Origin: Thermotoga sp.
GTDB taxonomy: Bacteria; Thermotogota; Thermotogae; B3-G13
NCBI GenBank assembly: GCA_003641555.1
Contig: QNAT01000016.1
Span: 1-10,214, forward strand
Reading direction: 5' to 3'
Length of the DNA stretch: 10,214 nucleotides
Shown here: piece by piece, positions 1 to 6,199 of the stretch
How the letters are laid out: each line of letters opens with the position of its first letter
How positions within the stretch are numbered: position 1 is the stretch's first letter
The notes under the pieces: generated by a model
Database searches by the model: none
Seen by the model: only the letters and a program-made list of their open reading frames with translations
What the model was told of the DNA's origin: nothing
Position numbers and translations under genes: made by a program

Positions 1-267
1 AAGTAGTATCGTGCTCATAAGATACGTTAGCTCAAAACCCATAGCGCTAACACCCACTACATATGCCATTCCTACGAGACCTACCATCATGAACGCACTG
101 TACGTTGTTGCACTATATGTCATTGCAGCGATGAACCCACCGATTTTCCTGTTTGCTATGAAATACTCTGCTATGCCAGGGCCTGTCTTTTTCTTAGCAC
201 GATATGAGATAAAACAACCAATAGCGAACCAGATGAAGATCCCGAGAAGCGCAATAGTAATATTCAT
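1..267 (-). CDS. Sodium:solute symporter (SSS/SLC5 family), N-terminal part
   Basis: Membrane carrier expected to take up an organic solute with sodium. Only about the first 89 residues are present; the rest lies beyond the left edge. A first transmembrane helix (about residues 3-21) is followed by a basic loop (RAKKKTG). Next comes the family signature: YFIANRKIGG, then MTYSATTYSAFMMVG, then GMAYVVGVSAMGFE. This matches the YF-x-NR-x-GG...SA...G-x-AY-x-G pattern of SSS transporters such as PanF. The substrate cannot be read from this part. Translation could begin at ATG 267 or at GTG 270 immediately upstream. The site GGGAGG (278-283) lies 7 nt before the GTG and 10 nt before the ATG. The SD sits inside the last codons of the upstream small gene and only 1 nt separates that gene's TAA from the GTG, so translation is probably coupled. 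SSS membership is confident; substrate is unknown. Confidence 0.85.
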   Translation of the reverse strand, partial: MNITIALLGIFIWFAIGCFISYRAKKKTGPGIAEYFIANRKIGGFIAAMTYSATTYSAFMMVGLVGMAYVVGVSAMGFELTYLMSTILL

Positions 268-271
268 CACT

Positions 272-448
272 TTATCGCCTCCCTACGGTTAATATGCCGT
301 AAATGATAGTGGATATTGAAAGAATTATCCAGAAAAGGTAAGAACCTATCACCTTTGAGGGCAGAAGAAACGGAATCGTGAAATTCAAAATGATTATAAC
401 TGTATATACAGTTAAAAACTCCTTGCTTCTGATGAATGAACTTTTCAT
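272..448 (-). CDS. Small two-helix membrane protein, probable symporter partner (DUF3311/YhdT-like)
   Basis: A 58-residue protein with two hydrophobic segments, about residues 11-30 (FLTVYTVIIILNFTIPFLLP) and 35-54. The N-terminus is basic (KSSFIRSKE) and the protein ends in VGRR. The start is ATG 448, with a strong SD (GAGGAGGT) 5 nt upstream, and the stop is TAA. It is the first gene of a unit with the sodium:solute symporter, which begins 1 nt after its stop. Small two-helix proteins of the DUF3311 or DUF997 (YhdT, upstream of panF) kind are commonly encoded directly ahead of SSS symporters. Assignment here rests on size, topology and position, since the sequence has no residues I can call diagnostic. 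An 18-bp palindrome (397-414) lies within the reading frame and may be an operator. Confidence 0.8.
   Translation of the reverse strand: MKSSFIRSKEFLTVYTVIIILNFTIPFLLPSKVIGSYLFWIILSISTIIYGILTVGRR
397..414. promoter_or_regulatory. Perfect 18-bp palindrome inside the small gene (second putative operator)
   Basis: TAACTGTATATACAGTTA is perfectly self-complementary. It shares the 10-bp core TGTATATACA with the palindrome at the promoter, with centres 71 bp apart (405.5 and 476.5). The flanks differ (AACTG...CAGTT against ATATA...TATAT), so the shared core is not just an extended AT run. Two sites with this arrangement could allow cooperative or looping repression. Confidence 0.45.
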
Positions 449-466
449 TTTTTACCTCCTCTAATT

Positions 467-486
467 ATATATGTATATACATATAT
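467..486. promoter_or_regulatory. Perfect 20-bp palindrome at the transcription start (putative operator)
   Basis: ATATATGTATATACATATAT is perfectly self-complementary. It covers the predicted start point and first transcribed bases of the transporter unit, directly downstream of the -10 box. Its core TGTATATACA recurs at 401-410. The core resembles GT-N-AC operators of the GntR superfamily, especially the HutC/TreR type. That link is an inference; no regulator gene is in the window. AT-rich alternating DNA forms palindromes easily, which limits confidence. Confidence 0.5.
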
Positions 487-493
487 TTACATA

Positions 494-522
494 ATTATAA
501 TGAAAATTAGAGGATTTGTCAA
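494..522 (-). promoter_or_regulatory. Consensus sigma-70/A promoter for the transporter unit
   Basis: Read on the minus strand, TTGACA (517-522), a 17-bp spacer, and TATAAT (494-499) match the housekeeping promoter consensus at every position and at optimal spacing. Transcription should start near 487, giving a leader of about 40 nt before ATG 448. Such a strong promoter, with a palindrome at the predicted start point, implies control by a repressor. Confidence 0.85.
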
Positions 523-529
523 GAAGCCG

Positions 530-650
530 AATTGTATCACGAGAATTCCGTAATGCCGGCTTAAATTCAGTATCTCAATAGGGGCACTTTGTGGATCAAC
601 CTTTAATGGCCGTGATGGATCAATTTCGTCTTGCACTGTACATTGACCCC
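530..650. mobile_element. Probable insertion-sequence end remnant (copy 1 of a diverged repeat)
   Basis: This non-coding stretch lies between the 3' end of recJ and the transporter promoter. It contains repeated units such as TGGATCAAC (592-600) and TGGATCAAT (615-623). Read on the minus strand it begins GGGGTCAATGTACAGTGC, which resembles the short repeated ends of IS21-family elements. Five blocks match the intergenic region 7910-8097 in the same order and orientation. They include AATTCCGTAATG and ATGCCGGCTTAAATTCA here, against AATTCCTTAATG and ATGCCGACTTAAAGTCA there. No transposase is present. The IS21 assignment is from memory of typical ends and is tentative. Confidence 0.4.
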
Positions 651-658
651 GATTACTT

Positions 659-3538
659 TTAAGAAATCGGTTTTTGTATTATCTGTATCAAATCACGAGG
701 AGACATCTGAAGCATCTTTCTCGAAAAACGTGCGAATAATTCTTTCTCTACTTCTCCCTCTTTTAGACGAGTAGAAACAGATACCATGGGTTTCGAAAAG
801 GGATCTTCAATAAGATTTAACTTCCCGTTTATGTTCTTTAGTACACCATCTTCTTCCATAGTTCTCTTTAAGACCGTGTAGTTTGCCTTATTCTTTACTA
901 TACCTTGTTCCTTCAAATATAAGAATAATCTCTCTTCACTGATATCGCCATCACTTTTCATTCGCAATTCTCGCACTGCATCTATCACTTTTTGCATGAA
1001 CGGTATATCAGGGAAGATGGTATTGATCAATTGATTGGTCTCACGTACATCATTCTCACCGTACATAAGATACAAAAATGCCTCCTGTTCCTTGCCTATC
1101 ATGGAAAGAGGTAATAATATATCCCCGAGTGTGAAACCGAGATCATAATATATGAGATTTTTGAAAGCACCCTCAGATAGGTTAGCAGGGAAAGATGGTG
1201 TTGTAACCAATATCTTTATCTTGCGATTCCTTATGAGTGATATTATCTTCTGTTTCTGGAAGGCGGAGAGTTTTTCATTGTAAAAGATAATTTCTCCATT
1301 TTGATAGGCATCTTTCATCTTCATACCGATCTTATGTGCGAGTTTTACAGATTTCGATGAAGTATTGGTGAAGATAGCAAAACTTTCCCCTGTAGATATC
1401 AAAGAAAGCAGTACTTCAAACTTACTCTCGACATTACGCCTATCGACGATCATCAGATTCGATTTACTTTCCTTATTTAATATGAGATTTTTTATGCCAA
1501 ATTTTATTTGTAAGTAATCGATGATCTCTTTAGAAGAGTGCCAATCTATGTAAAACATAGGTTTATATTTGAAGAATATTTCGAATTTCCCATTTCTATC
1601 AATAGGATAAAGATAGCTGTAATTACTAAATATAATTTCATCAAAGTCCTTCTCATAGAACAATTCTAAATTGGATGATACCACCGTTGCGTTGGTAAAA
1701 GTAATCCCATTCCCATTATTTTTCCATGACGAGAAATTCATACTATCGCAATAATTTATTTTATATCTCATAAAACTAAAAGTATCCTGGAAAAGATTGT
1801 AGATGCGGTTGAGTATAGATGTCGTTGGTAAAATAACGAGGATATTTGCCTCTTTGGATTTAGAAGAAAAGAGCATGTTAGGAATAAAAGATTCATAACC
1901 TTTAACGTCTAATATTATTATCGAGTTCTCAATCTTATTCATAAGTTTTGTTAATTTTTTACATTCCATTCTTTTCATTATGGTGTGAATTCTTTTTTTC
2001 TTCTCGAGTTCACTTATGGAAGTTTTTCCTTCTTTTTCTTCCTGTGGGTTCCAACGATCGAACATATGAAAAACGAACTTTTTATCCTCTATTTCTTCTT
2101 TCAATATATCACTCACACCAATCTCGATATCTTTTATATACAATTGGATATTAGAATATCCCATCCATTCGGTCCTTCTGGGAGTAAAAACAACATTTGC
2201 CTTCAACAAACTTGGTCTTATGTAGCGATAATCATCGAAGATATATGCCTTGTTAAATCCTGTAAAATGACCATCTTTCTTGCCATCGGTTAGAGTTATG
2301 AGAACATGCTGTGATGATTGTCCAAAATAATGAACACTCTTTATACTCATATCTTTCAATAGAAACGTAGGTTCAGGATTCCCATGACCGTAGGGAGACA
2401 ATTTCGATAATCCTTCCATTACATCTGCATTTATGTCGGATAGATGAAATTCAGTATCTATATACAGACTTGGAGAAAATAATTCTGTATCTATCGTTTG
2501 TTCTGCTACCTCATTGATCCTCTTTCTGAATTCCTCTATATCTTTTTTGAGAATTGTGAATCCTGCTGCCATTGCATGCCCACCATACTCGATAAGAAGA
2601 TCGGATACTGCACTCAGTAATTCCATTATGTTCACACCATCTATTCCTCTGGTAGAACCTCTTGCAATATCAGTAGAGTCAGTAGCTATAACTATAACGG
2701 GTTTGTAATATCGTGATAGGATCTTGGAAGCCACTATACCAATGACCCCAGGATGCCATCCTTCTCCTGTGACTACTAAGATTTTCTCCTCATCATATCC
2801 TGGGTCTTCCTCTATTATGGAAAGAGCATCTCTGAATATCTTCCCTTCTATATATTGCCTTTTGGAATTGTATTTTACGAGTTCTGCACTTATCTTCTCC
2901 GCTTCTTCCTTATCGTGAGATAAGAATAATTTCACGGCTAAAGAGGCATCTGCCAATCTACCAACAGCATTCAATTTTGGCGCTATCTTAAATGATACAT
3001 CAGTGGAATCCAGCGTAGAAGGATTCACTTTAGAGGATGTGAATAATGCTTCCACACCAACAGATCTGCCCTTGCACAAACTTGCCAATCCTTTTTGGGC
3101 AAAGAATCTGTTTTCTCCCAGGATTGGCACAACATCTGCTATTGTACCCAGAGCAACTAATCCCAAATGTTGTTGTAATGGATAATTCACCCCTAATGTG
3201 TCAACAATAGCCTGCAACAATTTGTAGGCAACTCCAACACCTGCAAGTGATTTAAAAGGATAGGTATCATTCGGCTGCTTTGGATCCACAACGGCATTGG
3301 CACGTGGTATTTTGTCTTTTATCTCATGATGATCTGTTACTACTACTTTCAAGCCAAGAAAGCGAGCATATTCTATCTCTTCAATAGAAGTTATCCCACA
3401 ATCCACAGTTAATATAGTTTTTCCTCCGTTTTTGAATATATCGAATATACTTCCCTTATTCAGTCCGTAACCCTCATTCATGCGATTTGGTATGTAGAAA
3501 TCCGTTTTCCATCCTAAATCTCTGAATACAGAAAGCAA
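659..3538 (-). CDS. recJ: RecJ single-strand DNA exonuclease, main part, downstream of an in-frame TGA
   Basis: This 959-codon frame continues the upstream RecJ fragment (3575-3826) in the same phase; only the TGA at 3575-3577 separates them. The DHH-family nuclease core is clear. Residues are numbered from this fragment's first codon. They include motif II TVDCGI (D46), motif III TDHH (69-71), ALGTIADVVPI (D135), PKLNAVGR (187-194), and the DHHA1 motifs EGWHPGVIGIVASK (259-272) and EYGGHAMAAGF (317-327). An OB-like domain follows at about 385-475. RecJ degrades single-stranded DNA 5' to 3' in mismatch, base-excision and recombinational repair. The nominal first codon here is TTG with no SD. 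An independent product would lack motif I (D85-x-D-x-D89 of the joined protein), so it should not be an active nuclease. Joined with the 5' part the gene has 1,055 codons, far longer than E. coli RecJ (about 577) or B. subtilis (about 786). The extra length is the C-terminal helicase-like region. Either read-through, a sequence error or a recent nonsense mutation explains the break. Confidence 0.85.
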   Translation of the reverse strand: MLSVFRDLGWKTDFYIPNRMNEGYGLNKGSIFDIFKNGGKTILTVDCGITSIEEIEYARFLGLKVVVTDHHEIKDKIPRANAVVDPKQPNDTYPFKSLAGVGVAYKLLQAIVDTLGVNYPLQQHLGLVALGTIADVVPILGENRFFAQKGLASLCKGRSVGVEALFTSSKVNPSTLDSTDVSFKIAPKLNAVGRLADASLAVKLFLSHDKEEAEKISAELVKYNSKRQYIEGKIFRDALSIIEEDPGYDEEKILVVTGEGWHPGVIGIVASKILSRYYKPVIVIATDSTDIARGSTRGIDGVNIMELLSAVSDLLIEYGGHAMAAGFTILKKDIEEFRKRINEVAEQTIDTELFSPSLYIDTEFHLSDINADVMEGLSKLSPYGHGNPEPTFLLKDMSIKSVHYFGQSSQHVLITLTDGKKDGHFTGFNKAYIFDDYRYIRPSLLKANVVFTPRRTEWMGYSNIQLYIKDIEIGVSDILKEEIEDKKFVFHMFDRWNPQEEKEGKTSISELEKKKRIHTIMKRMECKKLTKLMNKIENSIIILDVKGYESFIPNMLFSSKSKEANILVILPTTSILNRIYNLFQDTFSFMRYKINYCDSMNFSSWKNNGNGITFTNATVVSSNLELFYEKDFDEIIFSNYSYLYPIDRNGKFEIFFKYKPMFYIDWHSSKEIIDYLQIKFGIKNLILNKESKSNLMIVDRRNVESKFEVLLSLISTGESFAIFTNTSSKSVKLAHKIGMKMKDAYQNGEIIFYNEKLSAFQKQKIISLIRNRKIKILVTTPSFPANLSEGAFKNLIYYDLGFTLGDILLPLSMIGKEQEAFLYLMYGENDVRETNQLINTIFPDIPFMQKVIDAVRELRMKSDGDISEERLFLYLKEQGIVKNKANYTVLKRTMEEDGVLKNINGKLNLIEDPFSKPMVSVSTRLKEGEVEKELFARFSRKMLQMSPRDLIQIIQKPIS
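929..1936 (-). other. recJ: Degenerate SF2-helicase-like C-terminal region of RecJ
   Basis: About 336 codons after the RecJ OB domain have the order of a superfamily 2 helicase body but lack its catalytic signatures. Lobe 1 shows an Ia-like segment (ILVILPTTSILNRIYNLF), a TFTNATVVSSNLELF strand like motif Ic, and FDEIIF in the DE-box position. Lobe 2 shows FAIFTNTSSKSVKLAHKI (IV-like) and EKLSAFQKQKIISLIRNRKIKILVTTPSF (V-like), then NLIYYDLGFTLGDILLPLSMIGK where motif VI with its arginine fingers would be. No Walker A (GxGKT) is present. A winged-helix-like segment follows (about 864-818). Long RecJ proteins of Firmicutes also carry C-terminal extensions, so this may be an elaborate version of one, probably for DNA or partner binding. 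The fold call is inference. Confidence 0.5.
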
Positions 3539-3556
3539 AAGAGTAGTTACAGTAAT

Positions 3557-3577
3557 ACAATCAACATCGAAATCTCA
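3557..3577 (-). other. recJ: Interrupted DHH motif I of recJ: TGA for Gly, then Gly-to-Cys
   Basis: The seven codons read stop-D-F-D-V-D-C, where the family has G-D-Y/F-D-x-D-G. The TGA (3575-3577) would be GGA, and the TGT Cys (3557-3559) would be GGT, each by one G-to-T change at the first codon position. The three metal-binding aspartates are retained. Nearby residues also depart from the usual ITSTALL (here ITVTTLL). The two identical changes lie 18 bp apart at the two invariant glycines. Candidate explanations are a nonsense mutation with relaxed selection, a sequencing or assembly artefact, and UGA recoding. Confidence 0.75.
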
Positions 3578-3826
3578 ATATATTACGACCTTTTCTTCCC
3601 TGTCTCGTGCCTCCAGCAGACAATCTACTGCTTCTCTCATCCCTTTTAGTTTCCAGGGATCGAATTTCTTCGATTCTGTTACATTCAAAAACTGTTTTGC
3701 TTCTTCGGATGAACGTATATTACGATTAACAAGTAGTATGGCAAGCAAGCGAGGAATATTTAAATCTCGCTCTATAGAGGAGACTAAGCTTTCATCCGGA
3801 TGACAAACCACCCACTTTTTTCTCAT
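3575..3826 (-). CDS. recJ: RecJ, N-terminal fragment ending at an in-frame TGA
   Basis: This is the 83-residue start of RecJ. It has the usual N-terminal helical region: IPRLLAILLVNRNI, then SEEAKQFLN, then DPWKLKGMREAVDCLLEA. It then enters the first strand of the DHH domain (EEKVVIY). RecJ proteins continue here with G-D-Y/F-D-x-D-G. In this sequence the glycine codon is TGA and the frame then continues as DFDVDCIT without a shift. ATG 3826 is preceded by AAGGTGG, an acceptable SD, and by a good promoter at 3875-3903. The beginning of the gene therefore looks functional, and the interruption is a single codon. Alone, this fragment would have no catalytic residues. Confidence 0.8.
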   Translation of the reverse strand: MRKKWVVCHPDESLVSSIERDLNIPRLLAILLVNRNIRSSEEAKQFLNVTESKKFDPWKLKGMREAVDCLLEARDREEKVVIY

Positions 3827-3850
3827 TTTCCACCTTCTCTCACCTTCTTC

Positions 3851-3879
3851 TTTACTTTTTTTTCTTTTTGTTTTATTAT
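3851..3879 (+). promoter_or_regulatory. Candidate divergent promoter for the coiled-coil/rsmG/nfo unit
   Basis: On the plus strand, TTTACT (3851-3856), a 17-bp spacer and TATTAT (3874-3879) give 4/6 and 5/6 matches to consensus. The -10 box is offset by one base from the opposing recJ -10 box (3875-3880), so both directions would share the same melted segment. The first plus-strand gene starts at 3933. Confidence 0.5.
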
Positions 3880-3903
3880 ATCATATTGTAATGGATTTGT
3901 AAA
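3875..3903 (-). promoter_or_regulatory. recJ promoter
   Basis: On the minus strand, TTTACA (3898-3903), a 17-bp spacer and TATAAT (3875-3880) with an upstream TG (TGATATAAT, extended -10) form a strong promoter. The start point should be near 3868, about 40 nt before ATG 3826. Confidence 0.75.
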
Positions 3904-3932
3904 AAACTTTTGAGCGGGGAGTGCTAAAAGCT

Positions 3933-4568
3933 ATGGAATGGATATATGTAATGATTATGGGGGCATTGGTAGTGGTAATACTGGTGCTTGTCGTGCGAGC
4001 TCTTTCTACAAATAGGGCAAGGAAAAGCGATAGCGAATATGAAGTGGAAAGCGAAATCACATCGTTTATAAATGAGTTCAAACACATAGCTAACCTCAAG
4101 ATAGACATTCTTACCGAGAAGGAAGAGGAACTCCGTGAGGTAATAAAAGAGGCAAATTCGATGATAGTGCGATTGAACGCAACTGTGGCTGATGCGCAGA
4201 GGATATCGGAAACTTTGCGAACATATGTAAAAAATGTTAAGCCAGATCAAAGGAAAATAGAAGAAGTGGAAGCAGTAAAAAATTATGAAATCGGGAAAAA
4301 ACCAGAAGAAGATGTAAAAGTTAGGATGAGGGAATCCGTCATACCTTCTTCAGAGCAAGAAAAGGTAAATCCTGGGGGAGATTATGACCTGCTCAAAAGG
4401 CGTGTTGCAGAACTCGCCAATGATAATTGGAAGATCAGTGATATAGCGAGAATGCTTGGGATAGGAGTTAGAGAAGCCAGATTGATGCTGAATTTAACAC
4501 TGGCAAAGCAGGGATATCAGGTGACTACTTTTCATCATAAAGATGCAGATCAGGGAGAAACTTTGTAA
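3933..4568 (+). CDS. Membrane-anchored coiled-coil protein with C-terminal HTH (SwrB/DUF6115- or DUF2802-like)
   Basis: A 211-residue protein with three parts. An N-terminal membrane helix spans about residues 3-22 (IYVMIMGALVVVILVLVVRA). A charged, probably coiled-coil stretch covers about 35-115. A variable linker leads to a C-terminal helix-turn-helix-like motif at about 153-188 (LLKRRVAELANDNWKISDIARMLGIGVREARLMLNL). This order matches small bacterial proteins of the DUF6115/SwrB or DUF2802 kind. In those the HTH-like end (A-x-x-L-G-I-x-x-x-E-x-x-L-x-L) is tethered to the membrane; the molecular role is mostly unclear. ATG 3933 is chosen because GGGGAG (3916-3921) lies 11 nt upstream. An in-frame GTG at 3921 overlaps that SD and would add four residues. 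The TAA stop directly abuts the GTG start of rsmG, so the two genes are surely cotranscribed. Confidence 0.75.
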   Translation: MEWIYVMIMGALVVVILVLVVRALSTNRARKSDSEYEVESEITSFINEFKHIANLKIDILTEKEEELREVIKEANSMIVRLNATVADAQRISETLRTYVKNVKPDQRKIEEVEAVKNYEIGKKPEEDVKVRMRESVIPSSEQEKVNPGGDYDLLKRRVAELANDNWKISDIARMLGIGVREARLMLNLTLAKQGYQVTTFHHKDADQGETL

Positions 4569-5213
4569 GTGGATGAAAAGATTAGAAAATATGTTGATAC
4601 GATCTTCGAGGTAAATGAGAATCTTGATCTAACTGCGGCAAGTAGAGAAGAATTCCTGAATTATCACGTTGCAGATGCTTTGATGATAACGAAGCTCGTA
4701 ATCTTTAAATCGGGATCTAATGTTGTAGACATAGGAAGCGGACAGGGAATTCCAGGTATAGTAGTTGCTATAAAGTTGCCCGAAGTAAATGTAACATTGG
4801 TCGAAAGTATTACAAAGAAATCTAAATTCTTATCTTATGTGGTCGATTTATTAAAATTGAAAAATGTTAGAGTGATAAATGCACGGGTGGAGGATTTCTG
4901 CCGAAACGAAGGAAGGAATCAATTTGATATTGCCCTGGTACGCGGCGTTGAAAAATTAAACGTTTTGCTGGAATACGCTCTTCCTCTCTTGAAAACAGGG
5001 GGTTTGTTTCTACCTCAAAAGGGTAAAGCAGTAAAAAAAGAGATGAAAGAAGCGAAAAGTGCGTTGGCTATCTTAGGAGGGAAGATCGAAGGGATGAAGT
5101 GGTACCGTATATCTGATAGGCTTCTTTCTGTCCCATTTATCAGGAAAATAAAGGAAAGCCCTTCCAAATACCCACGCCGATCAGGTATACCTTCGAAAAG
5201 GCCCATCGCATAA
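4569..5213 (+). CDS. rsmG: 16S rRNA (guanine-N7) methyltransferase RsmG (GidB)
   Basis: A cytoplasmic SAM-dependent enzyme that methylates N7 of G527 (E. coli numbering) in the 530 loop of 16S rRNA. The 214 residues match the family's size. The N-terminal NENLDLTAA (16-24) corresponds to the usual N-x-x-(L)NLT box. The SAM-binding loop is VVDIGSGQGIPGIVVAI (52-68), with acidic E79 (TLVES) ending strand 2. ARVEDF (105-110), VRGV (124-127), and LKTGGLFLPQKG (141-152) follow. The C-terminal PRRSGIPSKRPI (202-213) is the conserved tail. The start is GTG 4569, immediately after the upstream TAA, with AGGGAG (4552-4557) 11 nt before it, suggesting translational coupling. nfo begins 15 nt after the stop. 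Loss of RsmG gives low-level streptomycin resistance in several bacteria (known for the family). Confidence 0.95.
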   Translation: MDEKIRKYVDTIFEVNENLDLTAASREEFLNYHVADALMITKLVIFKSGSNVVDIGSGQGIPGIVVAIKLPEVNVTLVESITKKSKFLSYVVDLLKLKNVRVINARVEDFCRNEGRNQFDIALVRGVEKLNVLLEYALPLLKTGGLFLPQKGKAVKKEMKEAKSALAILGGKIEGMKWYRISDRLLSVPFIRKIKESPSKYPRRSGIPSKRPIA

Positions 5214-5228
5214 GGGAGATGAAAAGAT

Positions 5229-6086
5229 ATGTCTACAATAAGAATAGGAGCGCACATGGCCACAAAAGGCGATGTGTCTACCGTTCCAAAAAGGACAACG
5301 GAAATAGGAGGGAATGTAGCTCAGATCTTTGTCAAAAACCCTCGCTCCTGGAAAACAGGCGAAATTAAAGAAGGAATGAAGGAGAAACTCCAGGCTGAGA
5401 TGGTGAAATATGATGTCCCAATATTCGTCCATTCTGGTTATTTAGTGAATATGGCTACACCAGAAGAGGAACTCCGCAAGAAAGTGATGCATCTCATTTC
5501 TAATGAGATTTCCATGACCATTCAACTGGGTTTGAAATACTACAACGTACATCCGGGCAGCCATAGAGGGACAGGGGAAAAAGAGGGATTGGAGAGGATC
5601 GTGCGAACATTATCGGAGGTTATGTCCATGTTCCCAAATGCAGATCTATGTATCCTGTTGGAAAGTGTTTCTCCGAAAGGCGGGAATATAGGATATAAGT
5701 GGGAGCACATGAAATATATAATGGACGAAGTTGGTGATCCGCGGATAGGCGTTACTTACGATACCTGCCACGGCTTCGATGCAGGCTATGATCCGAGGAC
5801 TCCTGAAACTTTAGATATGATATTGAACGAAATAGACAAAAATGTGGGATTGGATAAACTTCATATGATTCATTTAAACGATTCCATGTATCCTCTTGGT
5901 GTTGCCAAAGATCGACATCAAAACATAGGAAAGGGATACATAGGCATGGAGGGAATGAAAAACCTTCTTTCTAATCCTGTGATTCGCTCGAAGTCCATCG
6001 TTCTGGAAACGCCAGAAAAGGCACTCACCCATGCCGACGATATAAAGACAATTAAAAGGATCTTGAAGGAACTCGAATTACATTAA
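5229..6086 (+). CDS. nfo: Endonuclease IV (Nfo), AP endonuclease
   Basis: Cuts DNA 5' to abasic sites and removes 3' blocking groups in base excision repair, using a three-zinc TIM-barrel active site. The 285-residue length equals E. coli Nfo. All nine expected zinc ligands can be aligned: H68 (FVHSGY), H108 (VHPGSH), E145 (LLES), D178 and H181 (YDTCHGFDAGYD), H215 (MIHLNDS), D228 and H230 (DRHQNIGKGYIG), and E260 (VLETP). The segment after E145 reads SVSPKGGNIG instead of the common NTAGQGxxxG, a mild departure next to a ligand. ATG 5229 has GGGAG about 10 nt upstream, just after the rsmG stop. Third gene of the tight plus-strand operon. It shares a repair theme with the divergent recJ. Confidence 0.96.
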   Translation: MSTIRIGAHMATKGDVSTVPKRTTEIGGNVAQIFVKNPRSWKTGEIKEGMKEKLQAEMVKYDVPIFVHSGYLVNMATPEEELRKKVMHLISNEISMTIQLGLKYYNVHPGSHRGTGEKEGLERIVRTLSEVMSMFPNADLCILLESVSPKGGNIGYKWEHMKYIMDEVGDPRIGVTYDTCHGFDAGYDPRTPETLDMILNEIDKNVGLDKLHMIHLNDSMYPLGVAKDRHQNIGKGYIGMEGMKNLLSNPVIRSKSIVLETPEKALTHADDIKTIKRILKELELH

Positions 6087-6185
6087 AAGATGTTTTGCTG
6101 TAGCCGTTTAATCGCGAATCAAGACAATCGATTGAGATCATCATGGGGGGCAAAGGATATGAAGGTTGATATTTTCTTCTCACGG

Positions 6186-6191
6186 TATAAC
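6186..6191 (+). promoter_or_regulatory. Possible -10 box just ahead of rqcH
   Basis: TATAAC lies 8 nt before ATG 6200, so a start point 7-8 nt downstream would fall at or next to the ATG and give a leaderless mRNA. No -35 box stands at 16-18 bp; TTGATA is only 14 bp upstream. The gene also lacks a clear SD (only TAAAG), which fits a leaderless start but does not prove it. Confidence 0.25.
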
Positions 6192-6199
6192 CTAAAGAA

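Noticed and set aside
11..292. Plus-strand open frame of 93 codons at the left edge
   Set aside because: It is the complement of the symporter gene, whose minus-strand translation has clear family motifs and an SD.
1948..2293. Plus-strand open frames within recJ
   Set aside because: They are antisense shadows of the RecJ frame, phenylalanine-rich because the sense strand is lysine- and glutamate-rich.
3530..3577. Selenocysteine insertion at the recJ TGA
   Set aside because: The position normally holds glycine, not cysteine, and I see no convincing hairpin in the 40 nt after the TGA.
3881..4250. Minus-strand open frames of 75 and 108 codons opposite the coiled-coil gene
   Set aside because: They overlap a better-supported plus-strand gene that has an SD and is joined to rsmG. 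Their translations show no family features.
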